Shown: positions 1-9,599 of the stretch, piece after piece
How positions within the stretch are numbered: the stretch's first letter is position 1
Layout of the letters: every line of letters starts with the position of its first letter
DNA from: Bacillus sp. 2B10
GTDB lineage: Bacteria > Pseudomonadota > Alphaproteobacteria > Sphingomonadales > Sphingomonadaceae
Length of the DNA: 64,000 bases
Assembly: GCA_003946805.1 (NCBI GenBank)
Contig: RPSH01000018.1
Location: 1 to 64,000, forward strand
Direction: 5' to 3'
Notes under the pieces: generated by a model
Databases searched by the model: none
Seen by the model: the letters and a program-made list of their open reading frames with translations, nothing else
What the model was told of the DNA's origin: nothing
Made by a program: the position numbers and the translations under genes

Positions 1-517
1 AATATGGTGGTTGTAATAAGACATATGAGCCGACTTAGCTTTAAACGATACCATGACACCTTGTATGCCACAGACCGCAAGCCGCCGCCCACATGTCCCT
101 TCATCTCATCAACTATGTGAAAGAGCGTTTCCTGCCCCGAACCGTCAGGCTCGAAGCGCCAGCAAGCCGGCGATAGGAGGACCGGAACAGTGGCGCCGAT
201 CAATCGATCGACACCGCGTTCCGGTATAAAAAAGAGCGAACTCGCTATCCGCTTCTGCGGAGCGACCCGAAGGTCAGCGAGGCGACCGGCTGGAGAAGCA
301 GAGAGCGTCTCGTCGTCCGGTGAAGCTGCTTATATGGGCGGGTTCAGAAGGCGTCAACAACGTTTTTGCGGTTTTTCGGGTTCCATGTCGTTTTTGCCGC
401 CAGCGCCCCGTTTCCGGCCTTTGGCGCATGGTTCGGGCGACAGCTTCCCCCCTGCCCGCCGCCACGCCATAAGGAAGCACCCGCGCGACAGACGCGCCGT
501 CACGAGAGGATCCGACC
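1..517. other. Leader region without a supported gene
   Basis: I see no convincing gene here. The first 60 bases are clearly richer in A and T than the rest of the window. Short frames occur: ATG at 93 gives 27 codons, and a GTG at 190 lies behind an AGGAGG. Neither gives a recognisable protein, and the second runs out of frame into the downstream gene. The end of the region (505-510, AGAGGA) supplies the ribosome binding site of the next gene. Confidence 0.5.
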
Positions 518-1603
518 TTGTCCCCCGCCCCCACCGCCGCCCGCAACGACGATCGCCACTGGACGCGCGAGGCGATCCGGCGACTGGAGGCGGACTTCTG
601 TCGCTCGGCCGATACCCATCTGATCCGGCTCGATCTGCCGCCGACGCCGGGCATTGCGCTCTACCTGAAGGACGAATCGGTCCATCCGTCGGGAAGCCTG
701 AAGCATCGGCTGGCGCGGTCGCTGATCCTCTATGGCCTGTGTAACGGCTGGATCGGGCCGGATACGGTGCTGGTCGAAGCGACGAGCGGCTCGACCGCGG
801 TGTCGGAGGCGTATTTCGCCAAGCTGCTCGGATTGCGATTCGTCGCGGTCGTTCCCCGTGCCATCGCCAGCGCGAAGATCGCGGCGATCCGCTTCCATGG
901 CGGCGAGGTCCATTTCGTCGACGACCCGCGCGAAGTCTATGCCGCAGCGCAGACGCTGGCCGACAACCATGGCGGTCATTATCTCGACCAGTTCACCTAT
1001 GCCGAGCGCGCGACCGACTGGCGCGGCAACAACAATATCGCCGAATCGATCTTCGCGCAGATGGCGAAGGAGGATCACCCCGAACCGAGCTGGATCGTGT
1101 GCGGTGCCGGAACCGGCGGCACATCGGCCACCCTAGGACGTTTCATCCGCTATGGCAGGCACGGCACCCGGCTGTGCGTCGCCGATCCGCAGGCATCGGT
1201 GTTCCACCGCCATTATGCCGATCCGTCCGTCACCACCGTCGAGGGCGACTGTTCGGGGATCGAGGGGATCGGCCGGCCGCGGGTCGAACCCAGCTTCGTA
1301 CCGAGCGTCATCGACCGGATGATCGCGGTGGACGATGCCGACAGCATCGGCGCAATGCGCGCGCTGAGCGCCCGGCTGGGTCGCCCGGTCGGCGGATCGA
1401 CCGGGACCAACATCGTCGCCTGTGCCGCGCTAGTCGCGGAGATGGCGTCGGTCGGGGCGCAGGGGTCGGTGGTGACGATCCTGTGCGATTCGGGCCTGCG
1501 CTACGGCGACACCTATTTCGACGACGACTGGCTGGCGGCGCGCGGGGTCGACTGGCAGGCCGCGGCGGCACGCTATGGCGCGTTCCTCGGCGACGCGGCG
1601 TGA
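518..1603 (+). CDS. PLP-dependent cysteine desulfhydrase / cysteine synthase-like protein (Cds1 type)
   Basis: Fold-type II PLP enzyme of the cysteine synthase/CBS superfamily, 361 aa. The PLP lysine is K62 in the motif SGSLKHRLA, preceded by YLKDES. A phosphate-binding glycine-rich loop ([10 protein letters not shown]) follows near residue 200, and GGSTGTN lies near residue 295. From memory the sequence resembles mycobacterial Cds1, an L-cysteine desulfhydrase releasing H2S, pyruvate and ammonia, more than CysK or CysM. That assignment is an inference. The start is a TTG at 518 with AGAGGA seven bases upstream; no better ATG is available. The gene overlaps the serine dehydratase start (GTGA at 1600-1603), so the two are probably translationally coupled. 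Both would produce pyruvate by beta-elimination from a small amino acid. A cysteine synthase role remains possible. Confidence 0.8.
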   Translation: MSPAPTAARNDDRHWTREAIRRLEADFCRSADTHLIRLDLPPTPGIALYLKDESVHPSGSLKHRLARSLILYGLCNGWIGPDTVLVEATSGSTAVSEAYFAKLLGLRFVAVVPRAIASAKIAAIRFHGGEVHFVDDPREVYAAAQTLADNHGGHYLDQFTYAERATDWRGNNNIAESIFAQMAKEDHPEPSWIVCGAGTGGTSATLGRFIRYGRHGTRLCVADPQASVFHRHYADPSVTTVEGDCSGIEGIGRPRVEPSFVPSVIDRMIAVDDADSIGAMRALSARLGRPVGGSTGTNIVACAALVAEMASVGAQGSVVTILCDSGLRYGDTYFDDDWLAARGVDWQAAAARYGAFLGDAA

Positions 1604-2952
1604 TCCCGCTCAGCGTCACCGACCTGTTCACCATCGGCATCGGTCCGTCGAGTTCGCATACCGTGGGGCCGATGCGCGCCGCCTGTGCCTTTGCCACGAT
1701 GCTGGACGAGGACGGGATCGTGCCGGAGCGGGTCTATTGCGATCTCTATGGATCGCTGTCGCTGACCGGGCGCGGGCATGCCACCGATATCGCGGTGCTG
1801 CTGGGGCTGTCGGGTGCCACGCCCGAAGGGGTCGATCCCGATGCGGTCGCCGGTATCGTCGCCGCTATCCGCGACGGCCACACGCTCGACCTCGCGGGGA
1901 CGACGCCGATCGCGTTCGATCCGGACCGCGACATCGTGTTCCATCCCGGCTTCCTGCCCGGCCATCCCAATGCGATGGCCTGCACCGCGGTGCTGGCCGA
2001 TGGCAGCCGCATCACCCGCCGTTACTATTCGGTCGGCGGCGGCGCGATCCGGTCGGAGGGTGATGCGCCGCCGCGGATCAACCTGACGCTGCCGCACCCG
2101 TTCATGACCGGCAACGACCTGCTGGCGCTGTGCGCGGAGACGCGGCAGTCGATCGCCGAGGTGGTCGCGGCGAACGAGAGCGCGTGGCGGGCCGAGGTCG
2201 AGACGCTGGGGTTCCTCGATGCGGTGCGCAGCGCGATGCTGGCATCGATCGATCGCGGCTGTGCCGGGAGCGGCGAACTGCCCGGCGGGCTGAAGGTCCA
2301 GCGCCGCGCCCGGGCGATCCGCGAGAAGCTGCTGGAGCGCGGGCCGCGCACCGACCCCAGCGTCGTGTTCGAATGGGTCAGCCTGTGGGCACTGGCGGTG
2401 AACGAGGAGAATGCGGCGGGCGGTCGCGTGGTGACCGCGCCGACCAACGGCGCGGCGGGCGTCATCCCCGCGGTGCTGAAATATTACGAGACCTTCGTCC
2501 ACGGATCGACCCGCGAGGGCGGACGCGCGCTGCTGATGACCGCGGCGGCGATCGGGTTCCTCTACAAACAGAACGCGTCGATCTCCGCCGCGGAGATGGG
2601 ATGCCAGGGCGAGGTCGGCGTCGCCTGTTCGATGGCGGCCGCCGGCCTCGCCGCCGCGCTGGGCGCGACGCCGGCGCAGGTCGAGAATGCCGCCGAGATC
2701 GGCATGGAGCATAACCTCGGCCTGACCTGCGACCCGATCGGCGGGCTGGTGCAGATCCCCTGCATCGAGCGCAACACGATGGGCGCGATCAAGGCGATCA
2801 ATGCCGCCTATCTGGCGCTGCATGGCGATGGTCGCCACATCGTCAGCCTCGACCAGGTCATCGAAACGATGCGCCAGACGGGCGAGGACATGAAGAGCCA
2901 GTACAAGGAGACCAGCCAGGGTGGCCTGGCGGTCAACGTCGTCGAATGTTGA
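1600..2952 (+). CDS. sdaA: L-serine ammonia-lyase, iron-sulfur dependent
   Basis: Single-chain L-serine dehydratase of 450 aa, converting L-serine to pyruvate and ammonia. The N-terminal half opens with [24 protein letters not shown], the typical SDH beta domain start. The C-terminal half carries the alpha domain, with cysteines in [14 protein letters not shown] and QIPC that fit [4Fe-4S] cluster ligands, plus the conserved [11 protein letters not shown] chose the GTG at 1600, which overlaps the previous stop as GTGA and puts the family N-terminus at residue 1. The open frame extends far upstream, but that part is antisense-like noise. The next gene starts inside the last codons (ATG at 2946), so the trio 518-4958 is one operon. 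Confidence 0.93.
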   Translation: MIPLSVTDLFTIGIGPSSSHTVGPMRAACAFATMLDEDGIVPERVYCDLYGSLSLTGRGHATDIAVLLGLSGATPEGVDPDAVAGIVAAIRDGHTLDLAGTTPIAFDPDRDIVFHPGFLPGHPNAMACTAVLADGSRITRRYYSVGGGAIRSEGDAPPRINLTLPHPFMTGNDLLALCAETRQSIAEVVAANESAWRAEVETLGFLDAVRSAMLASIDRGCAGSGELPGGLKVQRRARAIREKLLERGPRTDPSVVFEWVSLWALAVNEENAAGGRVVTAPTNGAAGVIPAVLKYYETFVHGSTREGGRALLMTAAAIGFLYKQNASISAAEMGCQGEVGVACSMAAAGLAAALGATPAQVENAAEIGMEHNLGLTCDPIGGLVQIPCIERNTMGAIKAINAAYLALHGDGRHIVSLDQVIETMRQTGEDMKSQYKETSQGGLAVNVVEC

Positions 2953-4958
2953 AGGACTTGCGTTTGTCACAGCTTCCCGATTTCGCCGCGATCACGCCCG
3001 ACAGCATCGCCCCCGCGCTCGACGCCCTGCTGGCGGAACGCGATGTCGTCGCCGAACGCGCCAAGGCGGCGGCACCCGGCTTTGCCGAAACATGGCTGCC
3101 GGTCGAGCGGGCCGACGTCGCGCTCGACAATTTCTGGTCGAGCGTGTGGCACCTCCACGCGGTGGCCGACACGCCCGAACTGCGCGACGCGCATGCCAAG
3201 GGACAGGCGGTGCTGACCGAACGCGGCATCGGCGCGCAGCAGGACCGGGCGATGTTCGACGCGCTGCGCGCGCTGGCGGTGACGCCGGACTTCGCCGGGC
3301 TGGACGATGCCGACCGGGTGGCGGTGGAACGGTCGATCCGCGACCGGACGCTGGCCGGCGTCGCGCTGGACGATGCGGCGCGCGAGCGGTTCAAGGCGGT
3401 GGCGACCGAGCTGTCGGCATTGCAGACCGAGTTCGCCAGCGCGGTGCTGGATGCGACCGATGCGTGGACGCTGCACCTGACCGATCCGGCGCGGCTGGCC
3501 GGGCTGTCGGAAGCGGACCGGGCGATGATGGCGGCGGCGGCGCAGGCACGCGGGCTGGAAGGCTGGGTCGTGACGCTGCAACAGCCGAGCGTGGTCGCGG
3601 TACTGACCTTTGCCGAGGACCGCGACCTGCGGGCCGACGTCTATCGCGCCTATGGCACGCGCGCGTCAGACCAGGGGCCGGACGCCGGCATGTTCGACAA
3701 CGGCCCGCGCATCCGCCGCATCCTGGCGCTGCGCCACGAGGCGGCGGCGCTGCTGGGCTTTCCCGATCCGGTCGCCCGGTCGCTCAGCACCAAGATGGCA
3801 CCCGATGTCGGCGAGGTACTGGCGTTCCTGCGCGACCTTGCCGGAAGGGCGAAACCGCATGCCGAGGCCGAGATCGCCGAGCTGAAGGCCTTCGCCGCAC
3901 GGCATCTGGGGATCGACGATCTCCAGCCATGGGATGTGGGCTTCGTCGGCGACCGGCTGAAGCGCCATGCCCATGCGATCGACCAGTCGGTCATCAAGGC
4001 CTATTTCCCGGTCGACCGGGTACTGGCCGGGTGGCGCGACCTGCTGGCGCAGCTGTTCGGCGTCACGCTGACCCGGCGGCCGGACGTCGCGACCTACCAC
4101 GCCGATGCGCATTACTACGACGTGGCGGATGCGCGCGGCGTCTTCGCCGGGCTGTACCTCGACCTGCATGCGCGGCCGGGCAAGAAGGGCGGAGCGTGGA
4201 TGGCTCCTGCCCGGCCCTATCTCAACGATCCGGACGCGCCGGGCATTCCCGTCGCGTACATGGTCTGCAACTTCGCGCCGACCGGCGGGGCGACGCCGCT
4301 GCTGAGCCATGACGACGTCACCACGCTGCTGCACGAGACGGGGCATTGCCTGCACCACCTGTTCACCCGCGTGCCGCGTCCGGATATCGCCGGGACCACC
4401 GGGTTCGAATGGGACGCGGTCGAGCTGCCCAGCCAGTTGATGGAGGACTTCGCATGGGAGCCGTCGGTGCTGGCCGCGATGTCGGGCCATGTCGAGACCG
4501 GCGAGCCGCTGCCGCGCGACGTGTTCGAGCGGATGCTAGCGGCGCGGCGGTTCCAGTCGGGTATGTTCCTGGTCCGGCAGATCGAATTCGCGATATTCGA
4601 CCTGCTGCTGCACCTGGGCAGCCATGGCGACGATCCGATGGCGGTGATCGAGGCGGTGCGCGACGAGGTGGCGGTGGTGCGGGCGCCGGCATGGCACCGT
4701 TTCCCGCACAGCTTCGCGCATATCTTCGCCGGTGGCTATGCCGCGGGCTATTACAGCTATCTGTGGGCGGAGCTGCTGGCGGCGGACGGCTTCGCCGCGT
4801 TCGTCGAGGCGGGGACGGTCGACCGCGCGACCGGTGACCGGCTGCGCGAGACGGTGCTGTCGCAGGGCGCGGTGCGGCCGGCGATCGACCTGTTCCGCGC
4901 GTTTCGCGGGCGCGACCCCGATCCGGCGGCGATGCTGGCGCGGCACGGGCTGGCCTGA
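2946..4958 (+). CDS. prlC: M3 family oligopeptidase (oligopeptidase A-like)
   Basis: Zinc metallopeptidase of the thimet/oligopeptidase A family, 670 aa, close to the usual 680. The zinc motif HETGH is at residues 463-467, followed by the expected downstream region with EYFAWEP-like sequence (MEDFAWEPS) containing the third zinc ligand area. No signal peptide is visible, so it should act in the cytoplasm on short peptides, including those released from degraded signal peptides. The closely related Dcp peptidyl-dipeptidases are the alternative. The ATG at 2946 overlaps the serine dehydratase stop by seven bases. With the two upstream deaminating enzymes the operon looks like peptide and amino acid turnover. 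Confidence 0.9.
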   Translation: MLKDLRLSQLPDFAAITPDSIAPALDALLAERDVVAERAKAAAPGFAETWLPVERADVALDNFWSSVWHLHAVADTPELRDAHAKGQAVLTERGIGAQQDRAMFDALRALAVTPDFAGLDDADRVAVERSIRDRTLAGVALDDAARERFKAVATELSALQTEFASAVLDATDAWTLHLTDPARLAGLSEADRAMMAAAAQARGLEGWVVTLQQPSVVAVLTFAEDRDLRADVYRAYGTRASDQGPDAGMFDNGPRIRRILALRHEAAALLGFPDPVARSLSTKMAPDVGEVLAFLRDLAGRAKPHAEAEIAELKAFAARHLGIDDLQPWDVGFVGDRLKRHAHAIDQSVIKAYFPVDRVLAGWRDLLAQLFGVTLTRRPDVATYHADAHYYDVADARGVFAGLYLDLHARPGKKGGAWMAPARPYLNDPDAPGIPVAYMVCNFAPTGGATPLLSHDDVTTLLHETGHCLHHLFTRVPRPDIAGTTGFEWDAVELPSQLMEDFAWEPSVLAAMSGHVETGEPLPRDVFERMLAARRFQSGMFLVRQIEFAIFDLLLHLGSHGDDPMAVIEAVRDEVAVVRAPAWHRFPHSFAHIFAGGYAAGYYSYLWAELLAADGFAAFVEAGTVDRATGDRLRETVLSQGAVRPAIDLFRAFRGRDPDPAAMLARHGLA

Positions 4959-5018
4959 TCGGCCCAAAGGTCACAAAAGTCACACTCGCGCGCAGTTTGT
5001 CGCGCAGTTTGCGTTTGG

Positions 5019-5068
5019 GGGTTCGCGCGGAGGCGCGGAGACCCCCCTCCGCGTCTCCGCGCGAACCC
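5019..5068. repeat. Hairpin repeat between convergent genes
   Basis: Two 22-base arms (5019-5040 and 5047-5068) are inverted copies with one mismatch and a 6-base loop. The arm core reads CGCGGAGGCGCGGAG. The same core builds the larger inverted repeat at 6580-6730, so this is a local repeat family. Lying between the convergent oligopeptidase and Ada genes, and followed by the T-rich ATTCTTTCTGC, it could also stop transcription. Confidence 0.75.
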
Positions 5069-5147
5069 ATTCTTTCTGCTTTGACGACCAGCGATGTGAA
5101 AGACCGGTCGCCATCCTGACCGTCCGCCCGCGTGTAGGAAAGCGCTT

Positions 5148-5924
5148 TCATCCGCTCGCGAACACCGCGCGTTTGGCGGCGGCGATGGCGCGGCCGAGGG
5201 CGGGGAGCGGGACGCCGTCGAGCGTGACGCGCAGCGTCCGGCCCTGCCCTTGCGTCACCGTCGCGCGGCCTTCGGGCAGGTCGATGTCGAGCGCCTCGCG
5301 TGCGCCCCAATCGAAACCGGGGCGATGGGCGATGGTGACGGCGATCGGGGCGGCCGGGTCCGCCGCGCCACCGTCGCGGCGTAGCGCCGAGGGGGCGCGG
5401 GCGAACGCCGCCTGGAACGCTTCGTTGAAGCGCCGCACGCTGCCATAGCCCGCGGCGAAGGCGATGTCGGTCAGCGGCAGGCGGGTATCGTGGACCAGAT
5501 GCTTGGCGAGGTGGAGCCGGCGGGTCGCCTCGATCGCCAGCGGGGTAAGGCCCAGATGTTCGACGAACAGCCGGCGCAGGTGGCGGTCGCTCATACCCAG
5601 CCGTTCCGCGAGCGCCGCGACGCTGCCGTCCGCCAGCGCCCCGTCATCGATCAGGCGCAGCGCGCGGTGGATCGAGGCGAGCGTGCCGGCCCAGGCCGGG
5701 CTGTCGGGGGCGGCTTCGGGGCGACAGCGCAGGCAGGGGCGATAGCCCGCCGCCTGCGCCGCCGCCGCGCTGGGATAGAAGGCGACGTTGCCCCGCGCCG
5801 GGGTGCGCGCCGGGCAGACCGGGCGGCAATAGATGCGCGTGGTGCGCACCGCGGTGAAGAACAGCCCGTCCATCGCCGGATCGCGGCGTTCGATGGCGGC
5901 GTAGCAATGGTCGGGATCGAGCAT
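5148..5924 (-). CDS. Ada-type methylphosphotriester sensor / AraC regulator with a vestigial AlkA domain
   Basis: Protein of 258 aa with two clear parts and a stub. Residues 1-75 form the Ada zinc domain, with C33, C37, C64 and C67 in CRPVC and CLRC; C33 corresponds to the methyl-accepting cysteine of Ada. Residues 85-185 are an AraC helix-turn-helix region (SVAALAERLGMSDRHLRRLF and ITDIAFAAGYGSVRRFNEAF-like second helix). From about 190 to the end the sequence resembles the start of an AlkA N-terminal domain (RPGFDW) but lacks the RAIPGVE-like segment and has no HhH-GPD glycosylase domain. Fusions of this kind normally reach about 480 aa. I infer that the sensor and regulator survive and the glycosylase was lost. 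It is divergent from ogt, a plausible target. Confidence 0.85.
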   Translation of the reverse strand: MLDPDHCYAAIERRDPAMDGLFFTAVRTTRIYCRPVCPARTPARGNVAFYPSAAAAQAAGYRPCLRCRPEAAPDSPAWAGTLASIHRALRLIDDGALADGSVAALAERLGMSDRHLRRLFVEHLGLTPLAIEATRRLHLAKHLVHDTRLPLTDIAFAAGYGSVRRFNEAFQAAFARAPSALRRDGGAADPAAPIAVTIAHRPGFDWGAREALDIDLPEGRATVTQGQGRTLRVTLDGVPLPALGRAIAAAKRAVFASG

Positions 5925-6034
5925 GGCACGAATGTAGTCGGGCGGCGGCGGGCGACCAGCGGAAAACGGACATGGGCGCTGGCGATGTCCGATTTCCGCT
6001 GGCGGCCTTGCCCGGCCGGCGGCAGGTTGCGGTC

Positions 6035-6550
6035 ATGATCCAGTTGCTCCTTTCCGAAACCCTGCCCAGCCCGCTGGGCGCGATCACGATCCTGACCGAC
6101 GATGCGGGCGTCCTGCGCGCGCTGGAGTTCGAGGACCATCACGACCGGATGGCGCGGCTGCTGCGGCTGCATTATCCGCAGGGGTGGCGGGTCGAGCCCG
6201 CTTCCGGCGAAAGCGCGGCGATGCGGGCGCTGGCGGCCTATTTCGCGGGTGACCTGTCGGAGATCGATACGCTGCCGACCGCGACCGGCGGCACCGCGTT
6301 CCAGCGCGCGGTGTGGGCCGCGCTGCGCGACGTGCCGGCGGGACGGACGGTCGCCTATGCCGACATCGCCGCCGCGATCGACCGGCCGGGCGCGATGCGG
6401 GCGGTGGGCATGGTCAATGGATCGAACCCGATCGCCATCGTCGTGCCGTGCCACCGGATCATCGGCCGGTCGGGGCTGCTGACCGGCTATGCCGGCGGGC
6501 TGGCGCGCAAGCAGTGGCTGCTGGCGCATGAGGGGGCGGTGCTGGTGTGA
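6035..6550 (+). CDS. ogt: Methylated-DNA--[protein]-cysteine S-methyltransferase
   Basis: Suicide O6-alkylguanine repair protein of 171 aa. The acceptor cysteine is C139 in VPCHRIIG, and the DNA-binding helix-turn-helix region TAFQRAVWAALRDVPAGRTVAYADIA precedes it as usual. The start at 6035 gives MIQLLL and the normal family length; an in-frame start at 5972 would add an unrelated basic leader. The gene is divergent from the Ada/AraC-like gene 110 bases away. The pair forms a compact alkylation-response module in which the Ada-like protein would sense methylphosphotriesters and switch on this transferase. That regulatory link is inferred from position only. Confidence 0.93.
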   Translation: MIQLLLSETLPSPLGAITILTDDAGVLRALEFEDHHDRMARLLRLHYPQGWRVEPASGESAAMRALAAYFAGDLSEIDTLPTATGGTAFQRAVWAALRDVPAGRTVAYADIAAAIDRPGAMRAVGMVNGSNPIAIVVPCHRIIGRSGLLTGYAGGLARKQWLLAHEGAVLV

Positions 6551-6579
6551 CGCGATCGCGTTAGCGGAAGAGATTTTCA

Positions 6580-6730
6580 CGCGGAGGCGCGGAGACGCGG
6601 AGGGGTTGCTTCCCGGGCAACGTCACCCCGCGCCAGCGGCCTCCCTCCCGGTTGCAACGTCCGATTCCGTCTCCCGATCGCGGAGGTGTTCGCCCGAGGC
6701 GCAACCCCTCCGCGTCTCCGCGCCTCCGCG
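6580..6730. repeat. Long inverted repeat with perfect 30-base arms
   Basis: The arms at 6580-6609 and 6701-6730 are perfect inverted copies of 30 bases around a 91-base loop. The outer part shares the CGCGGAGGCGCGGAG core with 5019-5068. It fills most of the gap between ogt and uxuB, which converge. No open frame inside is convincing. It is probably a non-autonomous repeat element and may also act as a transcriptional end point for both genes. Confidence 0.8.
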
Positions 6731-6744
6731 CGAACCACTCTTCC

Positions 6745-8160
6745 CTACTTCAACGCCGCAGCCAGATTCTCGCCCGGCGCCAATGCCGCATAGGCACGCT
6801 CCACCGCCGCGACGAACACCGCATCCTCGCCCAGATCGCCGAACACATCGCGCATCGCCAGCAACGCCCCCACATCCCCTGCCCGCGACAGCAGCGCGTC
6901 GGCACGGGGGTCGACCAGTTGCTCGCCGCTGCCCTTGCGCAGTTCGACGAAGCGGAACCATGCCGCGATCGGGATCGCCAGCCGATCGACCGGACGCCCC
7001 GCCGCACGCGCATCGCGGATCGTGTCGCACAGGCGGTAGGGCAGCTTCTGCGACCCGTCCCACGCGATCTGCGCCAGTTGGTGCGCGATCGCCGGGTTGG
7101 CGAAGCGGTCCAGCACCGCGTCGATATAGGCCGACAGGTCCATTTCGGCGGGCGGCACGATCGACGGCGCGATGTCCTCACGCATCAGCCGCGCGGCAAA
7201 GGCCGCGAGCGGTGCGCAGGCCATTGCGTCGCGCACCGTCGCCAGTCCCATCAGCGACCCGACATAAGCCAGCGTCGAATGCGCGCCGTTGAGCAGCCGC
7301 AGCTTCGCATTCTCGAACCCGCGCACGTCGCGGGTGAACTGCGCGCCGGCGAGGTCGAAGGGCGGGCGGTCGCCGGCGAAATCATCCTCGATCACCCATT
7401 GGGTGAACGCCTCGCGCTGGATCGGCCATGCGTCGTCGAGGCCGGTGACGGCGCGGACCGACCGGCGCAGCGGGTCGTCGGTCGCCGGGGTGATCGAATC
7501 AACCATGGTCGAGGGGAAGCGGACATGGTCGTCGATCCATGCCGCGAGGTCGGGATCGCGCGCGGCGGCGAGGTCGCGGACGGCGCGGCGGAAGCGCGGG
7601 CCGTTGTCGGCAAGGTTGTCGCACGCCATCAGCGTGATCGCCCCGCCGCCCGCCGCCCGGCGCGCGGCGAGCCCGGCGACCAGCCAGCCCGACAGCGTCG
7701 ACGGCTCGGCACCGGTCAGTTCGCGGACGATCGCCGGATGATCGAGGTCGAGCGCCCCTCCGGCGTCGAGGTGATAGCCCTTTTCGGTGACGGTGGTCGT
7801 GACCAGCCGGGTGGTCGGCGCGGCGATGCGCGAAAGGATCGCGTTACGGCGCTGCGCGGTGAGCAGCTCTACGATCGATCCGATCACGCGATACCCGGTC
7901 GCCTTCCCCAGCAGCGCCAGCGTGTAGAGCCCGTCCTGCGGCCCCAGCGCATCGGCGACCCCGGTCGAATTGAGTGCGACCGCGCTGATGCCCCAGCGCG
8001 GATCAGCGCCGAGGATCGCGTCGACACAGGCGGCCTGATGCGCGCGGTGGAACGCGCCGGGGCCGATATGGACGATGCCGGGCGTCACCGCCGACCGGTC
8101 GTAGCCGGGTCGGGCGACCGATGCCGGCAGGTCGGCGAGCGTGGCGTCCGACAGCCTCAC
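6745..8160 (-). CDS. uxuB: Mannitol dehydrogenase-family oxidoreductase, probable fructuronate reductase
   Basis: NAD-dependent polyol/hexuronate oxidoreductase of 471 aa. The Rossmann start GIVHIGPGAFHRAHQA near residue 25 and the later KLRLLNGAHSTLAYVG are typical of the mannitol dehydrogenase/fructuronate reductase family, where the lysine of K-x(4)-N is catalytic. It would interconvert fructuronate and mannonate. Because the neighbours are uxaC and uxaA, a tagaturonate/altronate role cannot be excluded. The start is the GTG at 8160, which overlaps the uxaC stop as GTGA and fits the domain start. The longer upstream frame is noise within uxaC. It is cotranscribed with uxaC. Confidence 0.85.
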   Translation of the reverse strand: MRLSDATLADLPASVARPGYDRSAVTPGIVHIGPGAFHRAHQAACVDAILGADPRWGISAVALNSTGVADALGPQDGLYTLALLGKATGYRVIGSIVELLTAQRRNAILSRIAAPTTRLVTTTVTEKGYHLDAGGALDLDHPAIVRELTGAEPSTLSGWLVAGLAARRAAGGGAITLMACDNLADNGPRFRRAVRDLAAARDPDLAAWIDDHVRFPSTMVDSITPATDDPLRRSVRAVTGLDDAWPIQREAFTQWVIEDDFAGDRPPFDLAGAQFTRDVRGFENAKLRLLNGAHSTLAYVGSLMGLATVRDAMACAPLAAFAARLMREDIAPSIVPPAEMDLSAYIDAVLDRFANPAIAHQLAQIAWDGSQKLPYRLCDTIRDARAAGRPVDRLAIPIAAWFRFVELRKGSGEQLVDPRADALLSRAGDVGALLAMRDVFGDLGEDAVFVAAVERAYAALAPGENLAAALK

Positions 8161-9566
8161 AGCTTGTACGCCCGCTTGACGAGGCCGTAGGTCAGGTCGT
8201 GGGCGACGGCGTGCGCATCCTCCTCCCCCAGCCGGTGCTCGGCGACCAGCCGGGCCAGGAAGCCGCAATCGACGCGGCGGGCGACGTCGTGGCGCGCCGG
8301 GATCGACAGGAAGGCACGGGTGTCGTCGTTGAAGCCGACGGTGTTGTAGAAGCCGGCGGTCTCGGTCGTCGCCTCGCGGAAGCGGCGCATCCCCTCCGGA
8401 CTGTCGTGAAACCACCATGCGGGGCCAAGCTTCAGGCACGGATAATGGCCGGCCAGCGGGGCCAGTTCGCGGGCATAGGTCGATTCGTCGAGCGTGAAGA
8501 GGATGATCGTCAGGTCGGTCGCGGTGCCGACGACGTCGAGCATCGGCTTCAACGCCGCGACATAATCGGTGCGGGTCGGGATATCGGCGCCCTTGTCGCG
8601 ACCATAGGCGTCGAACAACCCGCGGTTATGGTTGCGGAACGATCCGGGGTGGATCTGCATCACCAGCCCGTCGTCGATCGACATGCGCGCCATTTCGGTC
8701 AGCATCTGCGCGCGGAACAGTTCGGCGTCTTGGGCATCGGCCGTGCCGGCGATGACCTTTGCGAACAGCGCTTGCGACTCGGGCGGCGACAGGTTGGCGG
8801 TGCGCGCCGTGGGGTGACCATGGTCGGTCGAGGTCGCCCCGGCGGCGATGAAGTCCTGCCGGCGTTTGCGATGGGCGTTCAGATAGCCGGTCCAGTCATG
8901 GACGTCCTCGCCGGTCAGCCCGGCGAACCTGGCGAGCGCCGGGCGGAAGGCTTCGTGTTCGCAATCGATCACCGCGTCGGGGCGATAGGCGGTGACGACG
9001 CGGCCGTTCCAGCCGCTGGCGCGGATCGCGCGGTGCTGGTCGAGCGGGTCGTCGGCGCCTTCGGTCGTCGCCAGCAGTTCGATGCCGAACCGGTCGAACA
9101 GCGCACGCGGGCGATAGGCGTCGGTCGCCAGCAATTCGCCGATCCGGTCGTAATAGTCGTCGGCATTGGCGGCGCCCAGCGCCTCGTCGAACCCGAACAC
9201 CTCGCCGAACACATGGTCGAGCCACAGCCGCGACGGCGTGCCGCGGAACAGGTGCTGGTTGGCGGCGAACAGCCCCCACGCCGTGCGCGGATCGGCGACG
9301 ATCGTGCAGTCACGGCGCGGAACGGCGAGGTCGTCGAGCGCGATCCCCTGGCTGTAGAGCATCCGGAACAGATAATGGTCGGGCGACAGCAGCAGCTCGG
9401 TGGCGTTGGTCCACGCACGGTCGGTGGCGAACCATGCCGGGTCGGTATGGCCGTGCGGGCTGACGATCGGCAGGTCGCGGACGGCGGCATAGAGCGTGCG
9501 GGCGATGCCGCGGGTCGTCGGATCGGCCGGGAACAGGCGGTCGGGATGAAGCAGCAGCGCGGACAT
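8157..9566 (-). CDS. uxaC: Glucuronate isomerase (uronate isomerase)
   Basis: Uronate isomerase of 469 aa, the normal length, an amidohydrolase-superfamily enzyme converting D-glucuronate to fructuronate and D-galacturonate to tagaturonate. Visible motifs include the metal-binding HGHTDP near residue 38, DYYDRIGELLATDAYRPRALFDRF, and MQIHPGSFRNHNRG with AWWFHDSPEGM further on, all typical of the family. The start codon is preceded by AGGAG. It overlaps uxuB and is divergent from uxaA across a gap of about 65 bases that holds a perfect palindrome. Together they form the first steps of hexuronate use, which suits a bacterium exposed to pectin or glucuronoxylan. Confidence 0.95.
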   Translation of the reverse strand: MSALLLHPDRLFPADPTTRGIARTLYAAVRDLPIVSPHGHTDPAWFATDRAWTNATELLLSPDHYLFRMLYSQGIALDDLAVPRRDCTIVADPRTAWGLFAANQHLFRGTPSRLWLDHVFGEVFGFDEALGAANADDYYDRIGELLATDAYRPRALFDRFGIELLATTEGADDPLDQHRAIRASGWNGRVVTAYRPDAVIDCEHEAFRPALARFAGLTGEDVHDWTGYLNAHRKRRQDFIAAGATSTDHGHPTARTANLSPPESQALFAKVIAGTADAQDAELFRAQMLTEMARMSIDDGLVMQIHPGSFRNHNRGLFDAYGRDKGADIPTRTDYVAALKPMLDVVGTATDLTIILFTLDESTYARELAPLAGHYPCLKLGPAWWFHDSPEGMRRFREATTETAGFYNTVGFNDDTRAFLSIPARHDVARRVDCGFLARLVAEHRLGEEDAHAVAHDLTYGLVKRAYKL

Positions 9567-9599
9567 CGGGTTCTCCTATCCCGTATCGATGCGATATTG

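Noticed and set aside
93..176. A 27-codon frame in the leader region
   Set aside because: No ribosome binding site and no recognisable product; could be a remnant but cannot be supported.
190..744. Frame with AGGAGG before a GTG at 190
   Set aside because: Product is not protein-like after the first residues and overlaps the well-supported gene at 518.
1099..1599. Upstream extension of the serine dehydratase frame
   Set aside because: Overlaps the PLP enzyme in another frame and reads as low-complexity Arg/Gly sequence; the family N-terminus starts at the GTG at 1600.
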